Assembly: GCA_016758965.1 (NCBI GenBank)
Contig: JAEPRB010000060.1
Location: forward strand, 124,001 to 188,000
Source: Circinella minor
Lineage: Eukaryota; Mucoromycota; Mucoromycetes; Mucorales; Lichtheimiaceae
DNA length: 64,000 nt
Direction of reading: 5' to 3'
Made by a program: the position numbers and the translations under genes. Below are positions 22,558 to 35,774 of this stretch, piece by piece (the first letter of the stretch is position 1; each line of letters opens with the position of its first letter). A model generated the notes under the pieces. That model was not told where the DNA came from. It worked only from the letters and a program-made list of their open reading frames with translations, and made no database searches.

Positions 22558-25500
22558 ATGATATTCGTCAAAGGTGCTTTGACGAACATTACTTTAGCTA
22601 TTGCAGCTATAACATCAGTTGTTTCAATTCCAGTCCATCAAAAATTAGATAAACGAGGTGATGATTCAAATGGTTTAACTGATATGGTTACTTGTGGAAC
22701 ACATATACATTAAAAGTTAATGGTGAACGACTCTTTCTTTTTAGTGGTGAATTCCATGTAAGCCAATTAGAAATAAAATAGCAACATACATAGTATTATT
22801 GATATTATGTAAATCTTCAAGACAAAAAAAAAAAAAAAGGAAAGCTAATTGCGTATATTTATTTAATAAACATAATATATACTATATTATTTAGTACTAT
22901 CGTCTTCCTTCACTAGGGTTATGGTTAGATATTACGTACGTATGCAAAAATTCAAAGCACTTGGGGTATAATGGTATTTCCTTTTATTTTAATTGGGGTT
23001 ACCATTCTCCAATAAGAGAGGAGTATACAATTTTGATGTTATTCGTAATGTACAAAAAAAAAATTTTGATGCTGCTGAAGAAACAAGCCTTTACGTAAAA
23101 GTAGTCGAGCTGGTCCTTCTATTAATGCTGAAAATGTGAGTACGTAAAATTATTATTATTATTTTCTTTTATTATATCTTCATTATAATAATTAAATATA
23201 AACGTCAAAAAAAAAAAAAAAAAAAACAGATTGTGGAGGTTTAGCTTCATGAACTTTAGATATGCAAAGTTATGCAAGAAAAAAAAATAAACCTGAAAAT
23301 AATGCTGCAAGTGAAGAGTAAAGTAATAATAAATTATGTAACGACGCAGCACCAGCATAATATATTATTTATTTTTGCTAACCTTATAATAATAATTACT
23401 TCTTGTGATCTGTTATTTCTGGTATATATATAAAAATATAGATGGCTTAACGAAATTGGTTTCAAAATCAAATTACAAAAGGGAGGGGGGTGAGGGTAAA
23501 ATCATTTTGAATCAACTCGACAATGAATATTCATTGAATACAGATCCTGGATATTTTGAAATGATTAAAAACAAGTTTATTGCCGATGGTATGGATGTGC
23601 CTGATATTTACAATGATGCCAATATGCTTCAAAACTTTCCTAATGGTCCAGCCGATATTTATGGTTGGGATAATAATTATCCTGCTGGTTTTGACTGCAG
23701 TGCATCTGACGCTTAGCCAAACAACAGAAGTACAGAATATATGTCCTACCATAAAAAAGCAAATAATCATCAACCAGTAGCTCTTTGGGAGTTCCAAGGA
23801 GGGTGTATTTGATCCTTGGGGAGCAGGGCCAGGCTATGAAGGTTTGATATATATATTTAATTTTTGTTATACGTATAAGATCTAGGTGTAAATGATAATA
23901 GCGTATGTATCGATTTTCTTTTTTCAGCTTGGTATCAAATGGTAAACGAAAAAATATGCCAAAAGTTTATTATAAGAATAATTATGCACAAAGAATTACA
24001 ATACAAAATTTATATATGACTTATGGAAGTAAATTATCTTTTCTGTATCAAACGACTCCTAATATAAAATTAAATAACATTCTATTTTCGTAACAAATAA
24101 AAGGAACATCATGGGGTGATCTTTCAAAACCAAGTGTATATACAAGTTATGATGATGGTCTTGCTATTAGTGAACCTGGACTAATGACTACAAAGGCTTA
24201 TGAGAATAAACTTCAAGGTAACAAATATATATGTATATATAAAGTATTATTAAAAATAAAATGTACTAATGTATAGTTAATTTTATTATTATTTATTATT
24301 AGCAACTTTTCTGCATACTGTAAAACCCTTTTTGACAACGGAATATTTTAAAGCAGAAGTGGATAAGAGTGATATTATTTTGGTAGATGATCGTGCCGCC
24401 ACTGAAACTTCTACCAAGTTATATATTATTGCTCAGCATTGGCTTTACATCATTTAAAGATTTAGACGAATAAGAATGTTCTTTTTTTCTTTTATTAAAA
24501 AAAAAAACAGAAAACATGAAACGGTAATAAAAAAAAGTAGTAATAATAATAATAATGTATCTTGGGGGGGGGTTCAATTTATGATTATACAGATTTCATA
24601 TTACGTACTATAGATACAACTGATGGAAATTTGAAATCCCAAGAAGTAGCAAATTGATTTTCAATGGTAGAGATGCCAAGCTTTTGGTTGCCGATTACAA
24701 TTTTAATTCTCAACATTTGGTTTACTCTACCAGTGAAATATTTACTCATCAAGACGTTGGTTCTCATGATTCCATTGTTGTTTATGCTTATAAAGAAGAA
24801 GAAGGAGAATTTGCGATCAAGGTCAAGAATGACAACGAGGTTCATGTGGAAGCGGACGATTCCGTTAAGTTCGAAACTAAGGGTGGCATTATATTTTACA
24901 GCTTACTTATACCCATCCTAATGGCACTACGTCTATTTATATTTCGGATGGCACTGATAAAGATTTACTTGTCTTAATTGCTGGTTACGATAGTGCTTTA
25001 CGTTGGTGGGCTCCATATATCGACGCAAAGAAGAGTGAAGGTGCTTACCTTGTTCGTAGTGCAAAGAAAGAGAAATCCAGCATTGCTTTTACTGGGCGAT
25101 ATTGATGCAACGACAGATATCCAAGTGATACTTCCCGATGGAATCAAATCTATAACATGGAATGGTGAAAAGGTCAAGTTAAAGAAAACAAGACAAACAT
25201 GGTATCTACACTGGTACTTTGAAGTTCAAAAAACCTAATGTCAGTTTTACAGGTCTTACGAAAGAAGCCAAATGGGAGTATGGCCCTGCTTCTCCAAAGA
25301 CTGAACCAGATTTTGACGATTCTACGTAAATGGATTACTGCTGATCGATTTTTTACAAATCCGATTACACCACATAAAACATGGCCAATCTTATATGCTG
25401 ATGATTAAATGGTCAAAAATCAATTTTTTTTTTAAAAAAAAAATCATGACAATCTTTAAACATACATCTATTCTAACTACTAGTAATAATAATAATAGGT

Positions 25501-26407
25501 TATCATACTGGAAACATATGGTTCAGAGATCACTTTAATGACTCGTCTGAAATTACTGATTTTAACCTGACGGCTCATTCAGGGTCTGTATCTGCTTGGA
25601 TTGTTCATTTAAATAGTCACTGTCTTGGTGGTTTTGATGTAGGTACGTAATCATGCATTTACAAATTTGAATGACACGACATTTATTAACCCTGAAGGAG
25701 AAAACGAGGTTTTACACAAGCGGAACTCTCAGGTGTTAGTAATCAAACCATTTGGTCTATTGATTGGAAAATTCAAGGTATGTATAATAATAATGCGCAA
25801 CATTTTTTAGTCTTTAATTATACACAAAAAAAAAAAAGATATTTATAACCAACATACTAACGACATTATATCTTTATCTTGATGTACTTTAATTTTTAGG
25901 TAATCTCGGGAGCAAAGATTTGGCTGATACAGTTCGTGGCACTTATAATGAAGACGGTCTCTATGGTGAACGAAATGGATGGCATTTACCTTGTTTCTCT
26001 GACGACGATTGGGAAGATATGGATATCCCAGGAAACCAAAACCATACCGCTGTTTCATGGTACCGAACTACTTTTGATGCTAACATCCCTGATGGATATG
26101 ATGTGCCTGTGAGTGTCTTCTTTATAAAGATGAAACTAAGACATGTTATTGCTCCTTATTATTCTTGAATGCTTGGCAACTGGGTCGCTATGCTAATGAT
26201 CTTGGTCCTCAGACTCAATTCTACCTTTCAAGAGGTATTCTCAATACGGATGGAGAAAATACGTTGGCAATAGTGGTTATTCCAGTTAATAAAGCTACTC
26301 AAATTGGTCAAATTACTTTGGAACCTTATGATGTACTTCAATCAGCACTTCCTCAAGTTGAAGTTGTTGAATCACCCAACTTATCAAGATCGTCAAAAAA
26401 AAAATAA
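22558..26407 (+). pseudogene. GH35 beta-galactosidase pseudogene
   Basis: Collinear with the intact GH35 gene at 35775-39702 from the signal peptide to the last exon. Recognisable blocks include NGLTDMV, FNWGYHSP-like sequence, ILNQLDNEY (acid/base region), WEFQGG (nucleophile region), HLVYSTSEIFTHQDVGSHD and GERNGWHLPCF. Lesions visible by alignment with the intact copy: +2 in exon 1; an 8-bp insertion in exon 2; TGA for Trp at 23250; TAG for Trp at 23714; an extra G in the FQGG region; several 1-bp shifts. About 70 coding bases plus one intron are deleted near 25705, and there are three further 4-bp insertions. Intron positions differ from the intact copy: one is missing here, two are present only here, and one other is absent. 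It is therefore an old paralogue, not a fresh duplicate. Confidence 0.93.
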
Positions 26408-26684
26408 TTGTACAATTATATTCTCCATATTATAAACAATAATAAATATCTACTATTATTTAGTTTTTTATAACCTCTTTTTTTTCCCCTATATATGTAC
26501 TTTATATAATTGTCTAACGTAAGTTTATAAATTGAGCGAAATAAAGTAATTATAGCGACTACGTAATAAATAATTATTATTAGATAGTAACAGAATTATG
26601 CAATAAAAAACAAAAAAGAATTTTTTCTTTTAAAAAGATGAATGGATTATTACAATAAAACAAATCGAAATAGCCTTTTTATTA
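26408..26684. other. Short convergent intergenic interval
   Basis: 277 bp between the GH35 pseudogene and the MBOAT stop codon. AT-rich, nothing recognised. Confidence 0.6.
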
Positions 26685-28364
26685 TTATTTTCTTATTTCC
26701 AATTTTTGTACAACTTTTTTATTATTATCATCAAGTGACTCCTGCTTTTTTAAAGCTTCTACTTGTTCAATACGACGTTTTTGAATTTGAAATAATGTCG
26801 GCTCCATGGTATTTAAACCAAGCCAAGTAATTAAGTACCCCCAATAGTGGAAATAGTAAATACTCTTCCATACCAAAAGTGTTCTTGAAAGATATAAAAG
26901 TTCAAATGATCCAACCAATATACCTCCGAGCATAAAGGTTACAATATTACCAGATATATCATAAAGCTTTTTCCACACTGGCAAAGGTTTGGTCACATCA
27001 TCTGCAGACATAGAAAGTGGACGAATGGCTCGTCGGACTCGACGGCCCAACATTTGGACTAGGGCAATATTACAGAATAATAAATAATATCCTGGATGAA
27101 AACCGTGCCAGATTCCAGAAATAACATAGGTAGCTAATAAAGCGGATCCAGTGGATTTTTTCTTAGTAGTACCATTGTCAGTAGTCGTTGGAGGACAAAG
27201 TCTTTCATAAACATAATGTCGAAGCCAATTTGTTGTACATCGATTCCATCGGGTGGAACTGTTTTGCATGGATTGGGATGTCTCAACAGAAATCCAATCG
27301 GCATTCGTCAAACGATCCCATCGATGTTTTCCTTCCTTTATTCCATTATATCCAAATTGTGAAAGAACGCAACTTCCTTCTGCAAGACTCCAAACACAGT
27401 AAAATTTACAACGCCATACGAATCCGGTAAAATAAATAAATACAAGTCTATATATAAAAATAAAAAATAAAAAGGCAAGATGTTAATAATAATTTGGAAG
27501 AAAAAGGGTTATATGATTTATGCATAATTTCTCATATTATTTACTTCTTGTACAATGGAAAAGCTAAATAATCATCATCCAATAAACGATAATAATTATA
27601 GTGAGGTCCCACAAAGGCTGTAACACATGCAAAAAATAATCCAAATGCAACCAATCGAAGCGTGGGCATGTAAGGTGAAATCTTTTTATCTGGCGATAAG
27701 AAGAAAAAATTGGTATATCGATAATAATCCATATATTCACACGTGGGACCCACAAATAAACCACCAAAATAACACAACCATCCAAAATATTCAATCACGG
27801 TGGGATATTGTTCCACTTTCATTCGTTTGTTATAATCTGTAATTGCACCGTTCCGACCATCTGCCACATTAAATCCAAATGAAGACAACTTTATGGTTAA
27901 CATCATCAACACACCTGAATAATCAAGTTTGGTATCTCCTTCATACCCTTTGATTTGTCTAATAACGTGACTAAAAATAAAATTATTATCATTAATGTAT
28001 GATATAAAAAAATAAATAAACAAACAACATACTAAGATACTAACCAAAGTGACATGCTCATTAAAACCACTACAAAGTTTATCCCGGGTCCATTTTTTGC
28101 TGGATAGAAACGCATCCATAAATAACTAAATAAAGATATGGCAGTGATATGAAAAGCGCCTGCATAGAGTTTTAAAACAAAAACAATTGTGAATACTGCA
28201 TAGGCAATGGAAAGCAAGTGTCTGCTATTGGGATTATCAGCAGGTAGTTTTCTGTAGACTTCTGCCAGTGGATATGTTGCAAGTAAACAGGCGATTAGCT
28301 TGATATGATCTGCTTGGACTTGGTCACCAAGCATCTCAGCACATGATTCGAAAAAATTATTCAT
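26685..28364 (-). CDS. MBOAT lysophospholipid acyltransferase (Ale1/LPCAT-like)
   Basis: Exons 28364-28045, 27970-27545, 27447-26685 give 502 residues. It is a multi-pass ER membrane protein of the MBOAT superfamily, which re-acylates lysophospholipids with acyl-CoA (Lands cycle). Diagnostic stretches are QIKGYEGDTKLDYSG, EYFGWLCYFGGLFVGP, FVWRCKFYCVWSLAEG, RWNRCTTNWLRHYVYERL (the conserved Asn) and SGIWHGFHPGYYLLF (the active-site His). About ten hydrophobic segments are visible. The C-terminus is charged and Lys/Gln-rich, ending KLEIRK. Spacing between the Asn and His motifs fits the family. Substrate preference cannot be read from sequence. Confidence 0.93.
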
Positions 28365-31264
28365 ATTTTATAATACTTTGCAAAACAAAAATACACTTCG
28401 AATCTGTTCGAGAACAAGAGATTATGAATACTTTTTAATAAATTATAAACTAGTAAGAGAAATTAAAATATCTATATAGTAATAGATCAATAAAAGGGTT
28501 CAAGTTCTTTACCAGTAGAAGTAATAAGTGTTGTACAAATAAATTAACCAAGGAAAAAAAATGGTTGATGGTTTTTGGGGGAAACAGGATGGGGGGACTC
28601 TTGCAAGTAAAAAAAAAAAAAGAGTAAAGAGAAAAAAAAAAAAAAAGTAAAAAAGTAACTATTTATACATAATTTTTTTTTATTTCAGTCCAACAACTTC
28701 GTTGAAATTTTCAGGGCAAGGGATCATTTTTTTTCCCATTGCATAAAAACCCTTGCGTTTTCATTAGTGTTTATTGTAATCATATTCTCTGGCCTTTTTT
28801 CTTTATAAATTTTTTTATATTGTCTCCAGAAATCGTTTAAACCCTCATGATGGTAGTTTTTTTTTTTACACTTTAATCAAGGTTAGGGTCGAGTGTGTAA
28901 GCATGAAACTGACAGATTTTAAAACATAGGAGTTCACTGGTGTCATCTTTGTAAATATAGTTATGGAGCAAAGTAACTAAACTGCTTTGAGATGGGGAGG
29001 AGGAAAACGGGTCATTTTTTTTTTGTGCAAACCTAGCCTGTCCTACGTTTATAGTTCAGGGTGATATCATTATTCTCTTAAAAAAGTTATACAGTGACCT
29101 AAAATAATATTTTTTCGGCTTTGCTCTTTATTATTAATAATAACTTTTCAATTGCTCTCGTACAAAAGCTCACTTTTATTTTATTTTTCAATGTTGTCAT
29201 GAACTGCGAAAAGCCTCCTGTAAAATCGGTTTCCTAGGTAACAGTACAACAATACACTAGTGTTCTTGTGAAAATAATTATTATTATTATGGAGTATAAA
29301 GCTATCTACAAAAAAAGCTTATACTAATTGCACTTTTTATTAGGAGTAAAAAATAAAATAAAATTAATGAGGAGAAACGCAGATAGCCACTAATGTATAC
29401 TCCTCATTTTCGTTGTAAACATAGCATTATTACATTGATCATCCTTTAAACTTTATATCACTTCTTATGGGGTCTTTTTAATTATCATCGACAATTCTTG
29501 TACCCCTCAATTTGTTTACAAGTTTTTTTTTTTTTCAATGGGCTTAGTATTTAATTCTTTTTCATGATCGCTAATGATGTGGTTGCTGCTTATTATTAGG
29601 AATTTTTTTTCACTTTTCAAGTTTAAACTTTTTTTTTTTTATTTACTATATACTAGAAATAGAGTGGGCTTGGGAATATGGGGAAAAATATAACAGCCAT
29701 ATATGAAAACCATTAGATACGTAAGTATGTATGATCATTATTTTGCCCCTGAAATAAAATGTCAATACTGTATATCCATTGCGTCAATTCACAAATGCTT
29801 TTACCGATAGAAGACTTTTTAACGTTAAATTATAACATAAGATTGACCGGTGTCATGTAAAATCATAATAAGTAAATATAGTGACAATGAGTATTTTATA
29901 ATTTTTAATAAACTTCAAATTGCTGTTAACAAGAGCGAAAAAGTAGTATAATAGTGTTGCGACTGTTGACAATACATATATTCCCCTATTCCCTTGTTGT
30001 TCTATTAATTTATATCAAATACCATTTAAACGTAATTGTATATATATTTATTATACAAATACCATATACCCTACCAATAGTACGTAACATCCATCCGATC
30101 TATACAAAAAAAAGTGAGCAAAAACACCAAGGGGGCAAGGAAAATAGTCAAATTCATGAGCTTTACTTTGAAAAAACGTGGGAGGTTACTATCAAAGAAG
30201 GGGCGTGTTATTTCGTTAGAGAGCATAACTATACTATATACATACATGGCAACAATCTCGGTTAGTAGGCTATTTGATGGCGTAATACTATAACACTTTA
30301 TGATATATAGAGTACTGTATATCAAAGTATACGTATGACGATGTCGACTGTAATCATCTACTTTAGCAATAATTATTTTTCATTATACTTTTTTATTTAG
30401 TTATTATTATTTATGTCATTGAATTCAGTTCTACACAGGTTCAATAGCATATAAACATTATATAGTATGGATATAAAATAGCAGGTACTGTATCGAATAT
30501 TCTCTTTTTTACTACCATAGTTCATATGCGGAATAATACTTCCACCTCATTCTTATATAATGGTAAACTTTCAGGAGTAACAAATCTTTTTCGTTACGTA
30601 CTACTGCTTTTCATATACTATTTGATATTATATATATTTTATTTTGAAAGAAAACCGGATCATAAGTATATACTGAGAGAATACCTTTAATATACTGTAC
30701 AATCTTACAATTTATGGATCGTTACTTTCTTTTTTTCTCAGGCAAACAATTAATCATTTTTTATTATTTTTATTGTAGCCTATTTTTTTTATATTTATAG
30801 TAATATAGATTTTTTAAAAACTGAAGATGCAATAGTCCATTTTTTGTTTTTACTGAACCAGGATGGGGGTCGTCTATCAACTAATTTTATAGAAAAAATA
30901 AATATATTTAAAAACATGAAATGACCTATAGAGTTTTCGATTCAATGCTAGCCACAGCTATTATTATTATCTTGCAGTGGTTTTTTTTTTTATTCTTTAA
31001 ACTTGATGCGAGAAAAACGTCACATCTCGCACCGTATTTTCATGAAAGCAAACAATACACAGGTTCAAGAAAATTCGCATGAATGACCGGACTTATTACT
31101 GAATTTTTTTTTTTTTTTAATCAAAACGCTTTTTTTTTTCTTCCATTTTTTATATAACGACATATACACAATTAGGTAACGATTAATATTATTATATAAA
31201 TGAATTTATACACGTATTGAACATTTATGAATTTTTGTTGAACCATGTTATAGATTTTTCACGA
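28365..31264. other. 2.9-kb gene-poor interval
   Basis: No supported gene. T tracts, several short open frames with random-looking composition, and TACGTA hexamers at 29717, 30082, 30323 and 30595. It forms part of the long gene-poor block around the GH35 copies. Confidence 0.5.
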
Positions 31265-32904
31265 ATGGAAATACAAAATGTACAAAATCTCGAGGTATCT
31301 TTTTTGATTTTGAATTATCTCACACTCACACTATCTATATACGTTGTTATTTACAACCTGGACACATTTAACGAGTATATTTTTTTTTTTTATCATGTAG
31401 GAAATTACTAATCCAGTCCCAGTCGATCATGTTGCAATATTAAGTACTGTCAAACAAGATCTTGGAAAAATATCTTGCGTTGGATATGCTCTCGTTTGGG
31501 AAAATAACACGAAAAACCCATCTTTTGGTGTTCTGACCAATGTCGATCGTAGATCTTCTTACCCACAATTATATGTAAGTATATCGATATTTTTTTTTCT
31601 TTTGATTGGTTTATAAATGGGTGAGAATAATTAGAAAAAAACTAGTTTTAATATTAATTATATTTTTCTCAATAAAAACTATAGGCCATGCGTACTGCTA
31701 TCCAAAGCTGCCAAGATACCGATAATCTAAACATTATAACAACTGATACAACAGCGTGTAACTGTAAGTGGGCTAAAATAAGCTGTTCGAAAAATAAAAT
31801 AAAAAGAGTAAAGGAGAGCAAGTGATCATGAAAAAGCTTATTTATTATTCATACTATTAGATTTGATGGATGACCCACGCAAAGGAGATATTGAAACAAA
31901 TAAATGTAAAGCGATAAAAGAAGAACTAAAGGATATGATTTCAAAGCGAACTGGAACAACCCAAATAGTAAATGTTAATTTTTTCTTCTTTTTTCATTAT
32001 AAAGCGATACATCAGTAAAGAACCCCAATCTTTTTTTTTTCTTTTTTTGTAAAGATTCGAAAGGGCGGAAAAAGAACAATGTTACAAAAAGACGCGAGAT
32101 TTTTAGCCAAAATTGCCTATCAGAATGAGTGAGTTTCTTAAATATATGACTATCCACAAATAAAATACTTATTATCTTTTCCCTTTCTTTTCTTTTAGAG
32201 TTGAAAATCAGCCAGTTCAAGATGATCAATTATCAACGATATCTTCTTATGATGTCGATACCAGATCTTCACGACGTGTAACTAAACGATCTTCCAATCC
32301 TATTCGAAAGCCAAAAATTATGGATACTTTATATAAGTTTAAATACAAAAAGTGTACACCGGTAGATAAAAATGAATTTGACACTAAGGAGGATTATATT
32401 TCATTGGATACTACTGGTACTATTCAACCTCTACAGGATCGAAAAGGTAAAAAGAGGGCTCCATGTAGTCAGGAGGTTATTCCACCAAAATATCATGATG
32501 AGCATTCCCTAGTACAATCCATCCGACCTTTGACACATTTAATCCAAGATCGAATCCGATCAGTTGAGTGGAAAAACGAAAAAAATTCGTTTTTACGCTT
32601 AAACAAAAGTATCAAATACGACATCGAACAAAAACTTATTGGAGAGGACCAAAAATTGCAAACCATACTTTCGGATTATGAATATAATACACAAAATAAA
32701 ATCAAGAAGCGCCGTGTGCAAAATATAGCTGCTGGATACATAGAACCTCCAAAACGACTACAAATCACTCTTGGATCATCATCCGTAGCACCATTATCAA
32801 CAGCAAAAGCATGTCAAACAAATGGCATTTCAAGTAGCAATGATGAAACTGATACGGTATCCGAAAATTGGATCCAAAGTTTAACACGTTGGTTTAAAAA
32901 ATGA
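31265..32904 (+). CDS. Degenerate RNase H-fold protein with basic C-terminal extension
   Basis: Exons 31265-31294, 31401-31574, 31685-31763, 31861-31967, 32055-32128, 32199-32904 give 389 residues; all junctions are in phase. Residues 20-150 have the order of strands and helices of type 1 RNase H: VAILSTV, then GYALVWEN (strands 1-2), YPQLYAMRTAIQS (helix A), LNIITTDTTACNYL (strand 4) and LQKDARFLAKIA (last helix). Of the four catalytic acids, two appear kept (D89 and D143). The first Asp is replaced (S25/T26) and the helix Glu is Gln (Q66), so cleavage activity is doubtful. The C-terminal 230 residues are Lys/Arg-rich, lack a recognised domain and end in WIQSLTRWFKK. Domestication of a retroelement RNase H is an inference from the fold. 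Confidence 0.75.
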
Positions 32905-35774
32905 AGAGAGAAGTATTGATCCACATTATGTTATGCACCACAATATAGTAATTTCAAAAAAGAAAAAATTACATGTACATGTACATATACATATACATAT
33001 ATGTTAACCAAACGCAGTAAAAGTATTGAATATAACTGCTCTTTATCCACTGTATTTCTTATGAAATATATTTATGAAAATAACAAACAACAAATGAACA
33101 CATTTTATTTTTATATCTGAATAAATAATATATATGTACTATCTACCACTATAAGGATAATACGGGGGTGGAGCAGGAGAAACAAAAGTACCTAAAGATA
33201 TAATAATAACGATGGTCATGTTCTGAATCATTGGCTATGTAGAATACACAACAAAGCTCATCAAATAGTATGGTGAAATTGAACAAAGGAGGAGAGAGGG
33301 ACAATTTAATTTTAATAATTGATGTGCCACCGCAATAACAAAAGATACATAAAACGAAAGAAAACGAACGAGAGAGTATAAGACAAATGAAATAGAATGA
33401 TAAAGGGATACTATTTCAACAGAAGCAAAAAAAGATGCTTGGTTTTTTTTATTTGACAGAGATAATTCATCCAGGGGGATGGTTGTTGAAGAGTGAGAGA
33501 ACACTCGAGACATCTGTTCGGGTACAAAAAATTTACGCTCAAAAATATAACTACAAGAAATATACACGTCAAAGTGCGAAAAAAATACCTTGTATCTCAA
33601 TCAAACAAAGATGAAGGTGAGTTTATTGATGAAATGCATGAGCTAATACGTACCAATAACGAAATTTCATACGTATTTAATAACGTTAAATATACAACTT
33701 GCTCTCCAAATAATCTTATAGTATTAAAGAAATGACCAATTTGCGTTGGTAACTTGTTGGCAAAGGGATCACTTTTGTTTGCTATATAAAGCCAATAGAT
33801 TTATAATATATTATATAATATATAGAGTACACTACAATGTTATATTGATTGAAAACGATGACTCATAAGAAATCCAAAGAGAAAGGTGACCTTAAAATAT
33901 GTAGCAGCCCAGCAGAACTAAACATCTTATATCAATTTTCTACTCGACTTGTAAAGATAGGAGTGTTAATAGAATATACAACACTACCATTAATGGGTCA
34001 TTGTACACTACTACCAGTTGTATTTTATTGCTGTTCAGCGACAGTTTTATTACCATCTATGTTTCCATTATTACATCCATTTGCTAACTTATTTCATCAT
34101 GTCCACAGTCAGATGGAAAGAACTTAAAGAACGGGAGTATGTAGCACTTGTGTGTTATAGATGATAATACATGCCCTGGGCTTTACTTCAATTCAAATAT
34201 TGATTCCATCGAGTTTTTACGAACGAAAGAAAATGTATCATATGGTGATTATTGTCAATTAGTGCCACAGTATCGATGTCTTGTAACACTTTCTCTCTTT
34301 CGCCTTGATTTTATTGACGTTTTCATTATTATACCAATGAGAGGTTACCAAAATACAGTACCGGATAATAATAGATGTACTCTGACGCACTACAGTGGTT
34401 ATTGCATATTCAGTTTTATGTTTACCATTCTTTTTTTTCTTGATAAAAACGAATTTGGATGATATTCTATTCAAAGTATTATTGCTAGCTACAAACGACA
34501 AATGCATGTTACTGCTTTATATGTAGATAGATCCAGAAACAAGGTTGATTACATGACTACACATATATCTTCTGTATGATATATAAAAAGCCCTTATTAA
34601 AAAAGATGTAAGCAAAAATCATTGAAAATTATTATCTATTATTGAAATCCCTCTTACTTCTTTAATAATATAACTATCACCTATCATAAGAGAATAGGTT
34701 CACAGAGGTGCTATTGCATAATGTTCAAAAAGGACATCTCGGTTGAATTTAAGTTTCTTAAGTAATCGGTTATGTAATCTCAATCTAGCCTTTATAAGTT
34801 TAATCATCTTATATTAAGCTGCAGAAAAAAGCTAGAGCCCTTTAAGATATTTTGAGCCACGTATATCCACAACTATGGCAGCTAACTATAGCATATAGGG
34901 TAGGAATGGTACACACGGAGTTTTGACATAGTACAGTACTTACTATTGATAATTCTCCTTTGCGTGAGACAAATTTACTCACAAATATATATAAAATTCT
35001 TATACATAGAAAATATAAGGACTACTACAATTCATTCACCCGAAGAAGGAAGAAATATGTTGCGGAAAAGTCATTTGACCATTTGAGTTTTTTTTGTCAA
35101 TGAGTGATGATATATTATTATGGAGAGAGAAGAAAAGAAATAATATCATAGTTTACTAAAAATCTTCCAACTTATATACATACAAAAGGATTTTTTCAGT
35201 AAAGCAGTGAATGGAGTGACCCTAAGATAATGTACATTAAAAATTAATTTGATTTTGTGGCCTTATTTCAAGAAAGATAGGTATATCCGCACTTCCGTAG
35301 AAAAAAAAAATGGTACGATCAGATTGAGTTTTCAGGGTAACATAACTTTAACTCACCCTGGACATAATCTTACTTTACCTTTTACGTAAAAGTAGGATTA
35401 AATTGGTGATTCATTATGTATAGCTATACGTATTATTTTAAATTGATAGAATAAAAGATTATATACAGCCCTCATTATGTATGGAACGAGGTTGACTATT
35501 TATATAACTATTCTGTATTATTATCCGAATGATGAATATTGCAAACCGTGTATACTGAAATTCTGTATAACAATATTGATTTTCTATAGAAGAAAAATTT
35601 AGGGGTCAAGAAAAATCCGGGGCATAAAGTGAAAGCAAATTTCTCATGGATTTTGGATTAGATAATTCGCGCCACACGAACAAAAACGCATAGTATAAAA
35701 AAGATCCCCTTTCTCCTCATCTGTGCATTTGGAAAAATAAAAAAAAAGGATCGCCCTTTGTATTATTATCTAAT
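32905..35774. other. Gene-poor interval with possible relics
   Basis: It contains two open stretches that look partly protein-like. At 33576-33735 (plus) the frame includes NKDEGEFIDEMHELIRTNNE and ends in TGA. At 34099-34164 it reads MSTVRWKELKEREYVALVCYR and stops, while a neighbouring frame continues to 34462. Neither has a convincing splice structure or family. A TACATG/TACATA tandem tract lies at 32970-33000. Confidence 0.4.

Noticed and set aside
23094..23099. TACGTA in pseudogene exon 2 as another micro-insertion
   Set aside because: Here it encodes Tyr-Val in a position where GH35 enzymes normally have such residues, so it is probably ancestral coding sequence.
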